Assembly: GCA_009599575.1 (NCBI GenBank) | Contig: VWND01000076.1 | Coordinates: forward strand, 558,001 to 622,000 | Source of the DNA: Blumeriella jaapii | Taxonomy: Eukaryota > Ascomycota > Leotiomycetes > Helotiales > Drepanopezizaceae | DNA length: 64,000 bases | Direction of reading: 5' to 3' | Shown: piece after piece, positions 34,559-45,768 of the stretch | How the letters are laid out: each line of letters opens with the position of its first letter | Numbering within the stretch: position 1 is the first letter of the stretch | Program-made: the position numbers and the translations under genes | The notes under the pieces: generated by a model | Seen by the model: only the letters and a program-made list of their open reading frames with translations | What the model was told of the DNA's origin: nothing | Database searches by the model: none

Positions 34559-36354
34559 GTTGGCAGATTCGAGTTCTGCGGCCGGTCCGGAGAAAGGACG
34601 AGGTTATTTGCGTGTTCCAGCAACCGGGTTCGCGAGCGCTTCAAGATGGTTCCCGTCTGGCCAGCTGGATCCAAGGGGAGCGCGATGCTTCTCTGGTCTG
34701 CAGCCGAGTAGCAGGCGCAGGTTGGAAGAACCGTGAGGTGAGGTGCGGGGGGGAGGGAGGTGGGGGGGGGGGTTTGATCATAGGACGGAGAATCTCATGA
34801 AATAATATTGTCATAGGTCTACGAGAGGCAGCTTACGTAACACCAAAGCGAGCTCGGGATTGCACTACTTTTAAAGTAAAGTTAGAATGTTATGGCGAAA
34901 TGAAAAATAGAGTGTTGTACAGAGTCCAATTAGACGTCTAAGAACGCTTTGGGCGTACTCGGTATGACGCTTCAGCTGTAGTTTGTTAGCATGTTGCGTT
35001 CGTTTAAGGTGTAATCGACTGCTTCCATCCCAACGGAATCTCGCATTACGCGGGCGCGTTTGCTATCACGTGATTATTTCAATAAGAGCTGAGAATGTCA
35101 TTGGCATCGATTTCCGAACCCACACTCCCCTTGATAGAGGAAACTTGGGTTTGGAGTACTGTAATGAAAAACTCGCACGCTCGCTTCTATTTGATGACTT
35201 TGCCTTCTACTGCACTGTAGTACTGTACATTGTACTGTACTGTACTGTACTGTACAGTACGACGGGGTCCGAGACCTAGGCGGGAGCGGGATCCGAGCCT
35301 CGTTACAACTTCCATGCGAGACTCGCATTCCTTCATCAGCAATACTCGTGCAGAGTACACAATGCCCGTGGGAATCGTGTATAGGCACCTAGGTGGGTAA
35401 GGTAAGTACAGTAAGGCAATACATTCACCACGTCGCTTGAGAGCAGCTCCCAGTCTCTGCTCTCGTCTTCAGGCTGCTTCGGACCGGGTCCTCAGCATCA
35501 CAAGAGCTCTACGCTTGCAGGCATCATCCTACAGCTCCTCCACGGCCCTCATAACAAGATGTTGATTAACTTTAATTGGAGTCAGGGACAGAGGAACCGA
35601 TCCATTCATTTGCAAATCCAACAGTGAACAGGCCTGTCCTGTCTCGCTTGGAGAAGGAGCCGCATTGTTTACACTCTCCTCGCGCTGATGGTAAGAGCTC
35701 TGAATGCACACCGTGGTGCTGTACTAGCAGCCTCGTGCTGGGCATTCCTCGCCGAGAAGTACACGTTCTTTTGCTATCCTGCTCAAGAATCCAGTCTGGG
35801 GGTTGTGTCATACATAGGTACAGTGCTGTCAACACCTTACGTGCCCAGTGAGTGTGTATCAAACAAACAATCAAAAACGTACTAAAGCCGACACTATGAT
35901 AAAATCAGCCTTTAGCATCGTTAATTCTGTGCACAGTGATAACAAGTGAGCCTGTCTTACGCCAATCATCTCGGTCGGTGAAAACAGCCGTCTTGACGAT
36001 GGGATTTTCGATAGGTATTGCTTGACTCCGTCCCTAAAGCTGCTCCAGCGGGCCGGACACTTGGCGCTCGATGCGGACCCTGGCTGCGCCTACTGTAGTA
36101 CAGTACAACAGGACATACTGTACAGCACCTCAGGTCTCCTCTGGTCAACGACTCCAGAACATCGAAGCCCCGATCGCATCCGCCTCACCTTTATCACTCG
36201 CCCCAAACAATCTGCCCTCCCTCGATACTCTGATTCATGCTTGTGGTTGTAGTGCGTGCCACGCTACTCTGAATACAAGCAATGTGTGTTCGGCTCCCGG
36301 CTGCGCAGACGGACAGAACTGGCTTCGAGAGCACCTCAAACAGACTGCAAGGTC
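34559..36354. other. Divergent intergenic region, Munc13-like / F-box-like
   Basis: 1.8 kb with no recognised gene. It holds a TACTGTACTGTACTGTACAGTAC cluster at 35216-35262 and smaller related words near 35404 and 36094-36126. It must contain the promoters of both flanking genes. An additional upstream exon of the F-box-like gene cannot be excluded, since the frame stays open upstream of 36355. Confidence 0.5.
35216..35262. repeat. TACTGTAC palindromic cluster
   Basis: Four to five tandem TACTG units that flip into the ACAGT phase at the end, giving a hairpin-capable palindrome. Confidence 0.85.
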
Positions 36355-39300
36355 ATGACGACCAGCCTTCCCAGCGCCGACGCTGTGAATAGCGATACGG
36401 CCTCACAGCCTGACGAGACCCTCGTGCACATTCCCAAGACGTGTGCTGCTTCGCAAGCTCCTAATGATATGAAGGCGACGGACTTGTCTGAGGACTCGGA
36501 TGCTTGCTACCAGACAGGGACGCCTGCTTCTATGGCCTCTGACAAGGTGGAGAAGCAGGGCCTCGATGCCAGAACGAAGATATCCAAATTGTTGAAAGAC
36601 AAAGAGCAGGAATGGACCCAAGTCTTGGAGAGAAGGGAGGGCCCTCTGCGGCTGCTGGATCTGCCGCTGGACGTGCTGAAGGAAATCGTGAAAGAGGTAT
36701 GAAATGCCTGCAGAAGCTCTCAAACCCCGTGTCTACTTCTACCTGTCTTCTAGATCTGGCACCTTTGTCTCCCATGCCATAAGATCGTTCCCTCGAGCCT
36801 ATGTTGACAGGTGTTTAGGTCACTCATACCAACGATTTGACTGCTCTAGCCTTGACGCATTCGGCGCTACACAACCTCGCGATCCCTCACATCTACTCCC
36901 GATTTGATATTGTCTGGCCCGATGCGGCAGCATCAAATGATCCGCGAACCGGCGTAGATGCCTTGACTTACGGGCTTGCAACCTTATGCATGGGAGATGT
37001 ATTCACAGACCACACCAAGGCACAATCTTTCGCGTGCATGAATTGTGGTACGGAGAACCTTGCGGAGTGTAATCATGGCCTCAAATTTGGGTCTGGGGGT
37101 AGTCAACGACGTTTGGGCAACCAGTACCCGCAGTTCACTCGAAAGTTCTCACTAGGAAATGGACCGGCGGAATGGGTCCAGGAATACCTCATCACGAAAG
37201 AAAGTGGCAAGATGCTAGGCACTCTTGTTGCACTCGCTGTGGCCAGAATGGTTCACCTGGAGACATTTGTATGGGACATGCCCACGGGAGTATTGCGCGA
37301 CGTCTGGCTAGCTCTTTCGTCTCTCCAAAATAGGAGCTCGACGCAAGAATGCCGATTAGAGCGAGTCTGGGTTCGTTGGCATGATAATTCAGATCCTACA
37401 AATCCCGCCTCAAGCCAGAGTGCAAATAGCGGCTCCAACACTACCCCACAGACTTTGGCCGGCTCACAATTAACGTCTGTGGGCTGGACCATTCCACCAG
37501 GATCTCTACCAAGCCCTCATGTATCCGACTATCCTATACCGTACTCGCATAGCCGGGTCGAGTATCCGACTCTGAGCGTCCTCCCTCCGCTGAAAAGTCT
37601 CTCGGTGCTGGATATTGATGAGCTTGATTATCTGGATGAGATGAGTGTTCTAATTGCAAGGTCACGAGATCGACTTCGGGAGTTGAGGGTCGGTATCTCT
37701 GCGAAAGCAGTCAATAGGGAATTTGCGATAGCGTGGGATGGGGTCGATCTCCAACAAGTAGATCATAAAGCACAGTGGCCCGGGGCTTCTACGATCGGCG
37801 ATCGGCGGCTCGGAGGCGTTCTCGGAGTCCTTCTTGGACGCGTATTTGATATTCGCAAGAAACAGAAGCCAAAGTTGGAAAAGAAGGACAGAAGCACATC
37901 AATGGCTTCTTCGACCCTTGTTCCACCAGAGGCACAGAATGTGCAAGCAAACCCGCCCTCGGAGCTCGAAACCTTGTTGAATCAAATTCCTGACTCCCTG
38001 GAGGGAGCCTCTCAGGAGACTCACTGGCCTGGAAAAGAAGGACTGGGTTTGACGGACGCAGTCCTCTCGTCTCCTTTGCATGCCGACGGAAGCGCTCCAC
38101 CCAATACCAACGGCTTGGATCTCCATCCTCCGCATTTAAGCTCCAGTGGACTCGAATCAGCCCAATCTGATGCGGAGTCTCTCACTGCGTTGATCTCTGC
38201 GCATGATGTAAGCAGCGGCGGTCAGCCTGTACCAGTTGGCTCTGGCACATTACAACATGAAGTCGTCACCGGCCATCCCTTGAGACGATCACATACACAA
38301 ACCCAGAAACAGTCGCATTTTCTCGAAGTCCGACTAGCCGAGAGAGACAGGCTGGATGGTAAACTAAAGTTACAGACGCTAGAGCTTGAACGAATCCCTC
38401 TATCGGTGGCTGTCTTGCAGAAGGCTTTTGATTGGTCTGTACTGACCAACTTAACCATACTTGATTGCGCCCATCATGACCGACTTTGGGTGATGTTGAG
38501 ACGGCATTTTCAGCCCACGCCTCTCGGCAATTCCCATTCCTCCAAGCACGGAGCCAGCATGCAGTATCATCTCAACCTAAAGAAAATCCACACTGATGCT
38601 GCCTCTCCAGCCTTGATCTCTTTCCTCAAAGAGACTCTGGCGCCGAATACACTCGACACGCTCTTTCTCCAGGACCGTAGGCGACCTAGCGCCTCTGCCG
38701 CTGTTACAATAGTAAGTTTGTCACTCAAGTTCATACATTTCAGCGATGTTTTTATACTTACTTGCCTTACAGGACGCTATCTACCGTGGTCCGCTAAAGA
38801 GGCATCGCGCAAGTCTGAAAAAATTGATGCTGGATAGCTCCGATCGGATACCGCGAGGTCCAGCGAACGCTTCCGAGAACGCCCGCTGGAGGGCATGGAT
38901 GCCAAATCGTGATGTGCTTAACTTCATCACCAGCGGGAGAATGAGCAGTCTCCGCGAATTGAGTATAGCCATTGAATACAGTAATTGGGTAAGTGACTCA
39001 GATCTCCGTTGCTGACGCCTCGTGGATGGCAGGAGTAATGTCTTTTATGTCCCGACAATTCGAGGTCTGTATTGACTCATGACAGCATCATTTCCTACAA
39101 CGCCTTCCACAGATTCCGCACTTGCGATCTCTGAATATTCCTTTCATAGCCGACCATGTCACACCTGCCTTCGATCCTCGGGAACTTGCCCTACAAGTTG
39201 TCGACGTCATAGTCCTTCGTCCCGAGGTAGAGCTCTGCTACATGGGTGTTTCCCACAAGTGTTTCGAAATTCTGGAGAACCGACCTCACGACGATCCTCA

Positions 39301-39598
39301 TGGCTCATTGGCAGATACGCATACCGGTGAGCCAGACGAGGAAGAAGACGAAGCGGATGACGACGCAAGTGACGAAGACGAGGATGACGAAGAGGAAGAA
39401 GATAATTCGACGGCGATCGGAGCTCCGCTAGGAATCGATCCAGACGAGACAGAATCCGAGATGTCAGATCGCGACTCAGACACTGATTCATGGGATGGCT
39501 CTGACGACGGGCGATCCAACGTCAGGCTTCGGCTGAGAGAGATTCTCTTCTATGATGACAAAGTCTCGATTTTCAAGGCTCGTCATGGCAGGCTTTGA
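36355..39598 (+). CDS. F-box-like protein with acidic C-terminus, function unknown
   Basis: Exons are 36355-36696, 36819-38711, 38773-38988 and 39086-39598, giving 987 residues. Residues about 98-150 resemble an F-box (PLRLLDLPLDVLKEIVKEVT, DLTALALTHSALHNLAIPHI), so the protein may be a substrate adaptor of an SCF ubiquitin ligase; this is inference from that segment alone. A Cys/His cluster follows (CMNCG...CNH, near residue 185-200), then a long region with leucine-rich stretches and low-complexity Ser/Pro sequence. A further leucine-rich segment lies at LRELSIAIEYSNW/HHFLQRLPQIPHLRSLNIPF, across the last intron. The end is very acidic (EEEDEADDDASDEDEDDEEEED). The first ATG in the frame is used. 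No name can be given. Confidence 0.75.
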
Positions 39599-42289
39599 TG
39601 ATTTATGCCTTTTGGCGGTTGAATTTGCGAGAAAGCGGTTCGCTTTTTTTTCATTACATTTCGGTGGAGTTTTGAGCGCATTTAGGAGACGAGAGATGCA
39701 TTGCCTGTTTGCAGCAGCAGTTCAGGTTTGGCACAGGTTCAGGAGTTCTTAGGCATCCTGGCGAAATGATGGTAAGGGCAGCGGCAGATTAGCTAGGTAA
39801 ATCCAAGATCAGTCAGCATCTTGGGCAACGGGAAATACCATGGTTGTTTTCGCGGCAGCCGTTTCGCATGATCAGGATGTTTTCTTCCCGACCAGATCCA
39901 ATATCGCATGCTCTTGTCTACTTTTTCTATGGTTTGTTGTCATTTTTGGCACATAGTGCATCGCACACACACACACACACACGTCCTGAGTGGGATGATC
40001 TGGTCGGGTCAGATCCGGCAGATCCGACAGTCTATGCGATGTTCTGCCAATCTATTTTGGAGTGATCAGTGGGGAGATGGGCAGGTTACCACGACCAAAC
40101 ATATTTCGGATCCGTGGCAGCCTGGCGAGTCAGGCTCAGCATGACAGGCTTGTTGAGGACTAGGTTCGCTATATCGTTTGGTAGCCATTCGGGACTGTCG
40201 TGCGCTTTCAAGAACGCCAGGAATAGAGGCACAGACACAGAGAGACACAGCCTGTTGAACTCGCCGACGATTTGATCGTAAGAATAGAAAGCGTGGTAGC
40301 CGGTAAGTACTGCACGTCAGGGTGAGCGGGAATAAGCAGACTTGAGGCACGACTTAGCTTGGTCTTGATTGGACCTGCGTAGTGCAAGTCCAAGTCCAAC
40401 TCCAACGTTATCGACTCGGCCCAGGGAGTATTGGTTCTAACTAGAGGATGTGTCGAATCTATTAGTTGATTGTACAGTAAGTACGGACGGAGTACGGCTT
40501 GTTGGACTCGCTTTGGAGATAAATCAGCTGGACAAGCCTGAAGCTTGGTTTCGGCTTGGTTTCACTCGTCCACGGTGCCAGGTAGATGTGTTCAACAAAT
40601 GTCCTCGGGTAAGTCAGATCTTCCACTACGTACGATACTGAAAAGCCCTGAAAAGAGCCATGATGAATTGTTGAAAAGCTACTGCCTCAAGCCCAAGATC
40701 TACGGAGCACAGTATATCGCTTGCCATTGCAGGCAGTTGGTTCTTCGCGACCGCATAACCAGCGCAGCAACTCATCTCGGAAAGCGCCGGGACCTGTCAG
40801 CAGAGATCTATTGACTCCGCACATTTCCGATGCAATTGACCTCCACGATCAGTCTCTAGATAACCCCGTGATAAGCCGGCTCGTAACCGCTCGCCTCTGC
40901 ATCACTTTACTAAGCGGAAGCGCGCGAAAGCGCTTTGGCCTCAAGTCAGTACGTATTTAGCCGACCGGCGAGCGCGTCAAAGAATCCACTTTACTTTAAC
41001 GATCCATTTTTATATAAAGGTTGCGCGCATGAACATGGCAAGCATCGCACTTTCTGGCTATCGTTATCGCCTCGTCTCCTCGCAGTCCACATGAGCGGAG
41101 CGGAGCCCGGCGAATGCGACGTGGGGAAAAGATGATGACTCAATCTTGTTGACAAGCAACGGTCAATCGGCCACAAGACGGACCACAAGCCTTTAGCACT
41201 TGTAGATTTCGTCATGAACTCGGATCCGACTTTTCTGATTTGTCTTCGCCCAAGACCGCCCGCTCCGAGAGTCTTGTTCAGGCGCTCGCTGCTGTATGAC
41301 TCGTCTGGCAAAACCGGCCGGCCTTTCTTGGGAGCACCTGATATCGAAGCAAGTGGGAGGGATTCGTTTCAGACGCCGCTTCTTGGGTCGTTGTAAATCT
41401 GGAATCGCTCAAAGGCCCATGGTGAGTCGGAGTAGTGGGTTGGGTCACCTCCCACTACCCAGACCTAAAACCTTGACTCACTACCGCCCAGGAATTATAC
41501 GAGCGCGAACATCGAATTGGGAAGGCGCTTCACTTCTTCGCTTCATGCTAGCATGAATGTAAACACACACACAGACGGGGAATCCGTCTGAGTTGGAAGG
41601 CCAACAACTAGTTCGGATACGGTTCAAACTCGGGGCGAGCGGGTTGACCGCCGCTCGACAACTTGGGTAGTGGTGCTCACTTGTCACTTGTCACTGATGA
41701 AACACTAGCGCCCGGCTCTGTACGAAAGGCAAATAGAGATCCAGAACTTAGTGAAAGTATGTACTTTGGGGGCCTGGTACAGCATCACAGGAGAGAGCTT
41801 GGCGTGACGAGGCCCGACTTCACACAGATTGGTGCTGTCAGCACTGATAGACTTCATTCGGCAGCCCTTGCTGAGTTAGTCAGAGTGTCGAGGGACATTT
41901 AGAAGCAGTGTTCTTGTCGTTTCTCTTGGTCTGGCTAGCTATACGCTGCTATACTCACCCATCACTTTACTTACCGACATGTACAGGTTGGGAGCCTGTC
42001 TACAGTCTCAGTGGAGTACAGTTGGTCAGGATACCTGCAAGCAACATGAGTACCGCTTCTATTTTGCATCATTTACAGGTCTTGGAGTCCCCAGATCACA
42101 CAGCCTCGCGTGGCGTGGGCAAGTGCCGGCAGATGTTTTGGAACAAGACGGACATGCCCTGCTACCTGTCGTCATTCTACCAGCTGATGCGCGTTTCTAA
42201 GTAAAAGTAGATATCTCCAAACCTGAGCTAGAGCTTGTTTTTTATGGCAAGACTAGGATGCCGGCCAGCGTTGAACCCAGCAGCAGGTG

Positions 42290-42540
42290 CTTTTCTTTTA
42301 GTATTTTGAAGTATCAAAAGTGCATCTGACCTTGAGCTTCCTTTCCTGGCCTAGGCCACGCACACTTTTAGCTTACAGGTTATCAATTTTTATTAATCAT
42401 CGAGCACCGGGCCGAATCGCAGATTCTTTTCTTATGGCTTTTGCAGTATCAAAAGCACTTCTGATATGAACTTCAGCTTCCTTCGTGGCTGAGGCCCTGG
42501 AAAATTTTAACCTACAAGTTATCATTGGTGATCAATCATC
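42290..42540. repeat. Diverged tandem duplication, two ~115-bp units
   Basis: Unit 1 (42290-42400) and unit 2 (42425-42540) share, in the same order, TTTTCTT, GTATCAAAAG, TCTGA, GAGCTTCCTT/CAGCTTCCTT, GGC(C)TAGGCC/GGCTGAGGCC, TTTTA.C(T)TACA, GGTTATCA/AGTTATCA and a TCAATCATC-like end. Identity looks around 65-75 per cent by eye. No coding potential. Confidence 0.65.
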
Positions 42541-44305
42541 ATACTGGGAACATTCAAGGAAACGAAAACATGCCCATTCAACGTGACCATGTATTCTTTT
42601 CTAAATCTAGCAGGCTTGCATCTTTCATACAACAACTACTTCAGCGTGCCAGGGGGGGTCTTGCTGCCGGTCCGCTTGTTGCTATCCGGTATTCTGAAAG
42701 TCTTAGGACCTTCCTGTAAAATGCAAGTGGATTTTTATCATGAGGTTCACTTGGACCATCGCGCCTTTCCAAAGTCGGCTAGGCCGAAGCCATTCGCGCT
42801 TCGGAACTTCCACTTCTGATGTTGACATCCAAATCTTCGCTGGGCTGACCCCAGTCGCCCAGACGTCAAATCGACAATTGAGTGGGCCTGACCCTGAAAG
42901 CAGCCGCTTTGACTGGTCAAACTCCCATGGCTATATCCTTGTGATTACTCAAGCACGAGCCAGTAGATCGACTAAAGATACTTTCACTTTACTATGTAGA
43001 GGGTGTTTACATCTCGTGGTATAATTGGGTGTCTACAGAGTACTGTCAATGATTACCTACCTAACCGAGAATCAATCTCCAGCGGACGGGCGCCGGCGCG
43101 CCCAAGTGACCGGACCTGCCCATTCGGACGATTGAAGACAGGGTCCTCTCATCCCACGCTACGGAACGCTGTTCGCCGTTTGCTGGGCTCCCGGGCCGGG
43201 TGCAGCATCGGATCGACCTCTAGGGCCATCCCAGATTGCATCGCGGGTGCCATGCTGGGTAACTCACGGGAAGTCTGGCCGTTCCGCTACGCAGTACGCA
43301 GTATACAGAGAGAGGTACGACGTGCGCGTTCATGTAGTGTAGGGCTCCGACAAGCAGAAACATAGGGCGAAACTCTGCTGCAGCTGACGAGCAGCAGATA
43401 GAATGCCAGCACTCCAGGCCAGGCAGGTCGCAGGTAACCGACCAACCAACCGACCAACCAACCAACCTAAACAATTCTTCTCTTCGACCACTTCTCATCA
43501 TTCACAACCTACTCGCGAGGGGATCTCGCGGTCTCCCGCTGCCTGCACGGCCATTTCCACCGTGGCATTATTAGGTAGTCCGCTCTTGCCACCCAGAGGT
43601 CGGTCCTCTACGCTTGTCATAGGTAGGTCTCCACGGCGGGTAAATATGCCTCGATTAGACCAAATGGGTCTTAATTATCCTACTTGGGTAGGTCGTTCAA
43701 AGAGTACCCAGCACTCTACCGGCCTGTCCAGCTTGGCCCTCATGGGGGGCTCGTCATGGCGGCGAAGACAGCGGCAGAGCTCACGGCGGACTCGACGTCC
43801 TCGACGCGAGGCGAAGCGAAGCGAAGAGCCTCGTCGATTTGTTTTGTTTCTCGCTCGCGGGAGATGCACGCCTTCTGGCGAGCGGGAGTCGTTGAACATC
43901 AACTATCGTCCTCTGGTGCATGTTCATCTCATCTCTGTGAGGCCGAAGGCCAAGAAACCAGGTCCAGGACCAGGGGGCCTGGGGGCAGGGGGCATAATCC
44001 TTCAACGTTGGACGTGATCTACCAATGGCATCCACAACGCCCTGGTCGTCTTGGGCATGGTCCAGGCACAATGGCCTTGTTACCCATGGACCAGCTCGGC
44101 CAGGTCGTGGAGGGACACTCCAAAATAGGTGCTCTCCTCATACTGCTGGTCCATCCTTCTCATATGAACCTCACTTTTCAATCCTAATCTACATTCATTT
44201 TTTAAAAATCTCTACATAGGTCACTCGGCACCAAATTACAACTTCGGCTATTTTGGTACTATCACTTTGGTCCAGCCTTGGAATACAAGCTCTCATCGAC
44301 ACTTC

Positions 44306-44315
44306 CTATATAGAC
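44306..44315 (+). promoter_or_regulatory. Candidate TATA element of the C2H2 gene
   Basis: CTATATAGAC about 410 bases before the ATG at 44721. The DNA between is C/T/A-rich with CTTC, TCATC and CAAC words and no in-frame ATG, typical of a long fungal leader. Position-based inference. Confidence 0.35.
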
Positions 44316-44720
44316 CCGGGAGTACAAGACTCACAACAATCCAGATCAAGACACAATCGTCATCCTTCCACAACAGCCACACAGTTCCAAGCTTCATCAT
44401 TGAGACGTCGACTACCAACTAACAAGGGTGGAAGTACATCAGACTTTCATCCAGCTCTCGACTTTCCAACTACCTTAACTACTTCTTCAACTTGAAACTT
44501 CCTCGGTCAAGGTTCCTCGCCAAAGCTCACTCCAGCCTAGCAACAGTACACATCGTTTCCGCGTCTGACTAACAGTAACCGGTCACGATCTGGTCCTACG
44601 TCTGCACGACCGAAGAGTATTCTGATTCTGTGCTATCACTTCGACTTCACTCTTCCCAGTCTCTGACAGACGAATCTCATCGAACTTATATCTAACAGCT
44701 CAAATTACAACCTCGTCACC

Positions 44721-45768
44721 ATGAGCAGCCTCGGTATCCAACACTTTGACCCTCAATTCGACGCCAGCATGCATTCTAGTCTTCGTCATCCTTACACCTG
44801 GCCTCGTGAGTTACGCATGCTCTGATTGATTCTGATCACGGAAAACTAACCTGCACAGAATACGAGATCAGCGATCAGTTCATGCCTCAAGATCAAAATC
44901 TGGGCCACGAGCATCTGACTGGCTTGTTCGAGGAGCCCAAAATGATGAACCCATACGCGAGATCGATCTCATCTAGTCCACCTCGACCCAGCTTTACTCC
45001 TGAGCAGCGAGAGTTGAAGCGCCAACGCAACCACGCTCGAAGGAATTCCAAATCCCGTGTGAGAAGGGAGAGGTCTGAGAGCAGCACTAGCAACCCATAC
45101 ATTACATCTCAGAACAACTCGCCACAATTGTTACCTGGGGCACTTCCAGAATACCCGAGTAACGTTACTTCTTCTCCGCTTCTCTCGCATGGATCGCTAC
45201 AGAGCTCGCCATCCCTGGGCAGTAGCGGTTTCATGACGCCTTTCACCCCTCCGTTGAGCAGCCATGGACCTCCAGATATGTATGGACCAGTCTTTGCGAT
45301 GTAAGTCCTCCTTTCCGTCTCTTCCGTTTTTCCCACCAGCCGCTAACACTTCCTTTCAGGGGACCGAATGACTTCCCATCACCTCAACCTTACCCCATGC
45401 CATTCGTCAATGTCAGAAGAGATCCCGGCTTGCAAGCATTTGGCCCTCGGCCTCATTCGATGTCTCTATCACCAATCCCCGATCACACTGGCCTGTATCC
45501 GACTCACCAAATGAGCCCGAAGCTGGGATCATCTGATTCCGGCGACCATGTACGAGTGGTCCACAGCCGTCCTAAGCCACAGTGCTGGGAACACGGCTGC
45601 AACGGGAGACAGTTTTCCACATTTAGCAACCTGCTTCGTCATCAGCGAGAGAAGTCGGGTGCCGCGCAGAAGTCAACCTGCCCGAACTGCGGAGCCGAGT
45701 TCACGAGGACCACGGCGCGTAACGGACACATGGCTCACGACAAGTGCAAGTCGCGAAGGGAGTTATAG
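44721..45768 (+). CDS. C2H2-type zinc-finger protein, function unknown
   Basis: Exons are 44721-44805, 44859-45300 and 45360-45768, giving 311 residues. A very basic segment at about 79-101 (RELKRQRNHARRNSKSRV) looks like a nuclear-localisation or DNA-contact region. A Ser/Pro/Gly-rich middle follows. Two zinc-finger-like modules end the protein (residues about 251-305). The first has Cys-x4-Cys-x12-His (CWEHGCNGRQFSTFSNLLRH) but no clear second His at normal distance. The second has Cys-x2-Cys-x12-His-x5-Cys (CPNCGAEF...GHMAHDKC). The finger pair with the phrase FSTFSNLLRHQREKSG belongs to a lineage-specific fungal family, from memory; a transcription role is inferred. Its unusually long leader suggests post-transcriptional or developmental control. 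Confidence 0.75.

Larger units (their letters stand above)
39599..44720. other. 5.1 kb without a recognised gene
   Basis: Short frames only, none with a known domain. It holds a (CA)n run (39963-39982), a diverged tandem duplication (42290-42540), CCAA repeats (about 43437-43468) and, at the right end, the long leader of the C2H2 gene with a CTATATAGAC element at 44306-44315. An ATG-started frame at 43403-44017 (204 codons) is low-complexity and not convincing. Confidence 0.45.

Noticed and set aside
43403..44017. 204-codon ATG frame
   Set aside because: Low-complexity Arg/Ser/Pro/Gly sequence starting in CCAA repeats; no recognisable domain or splice support.
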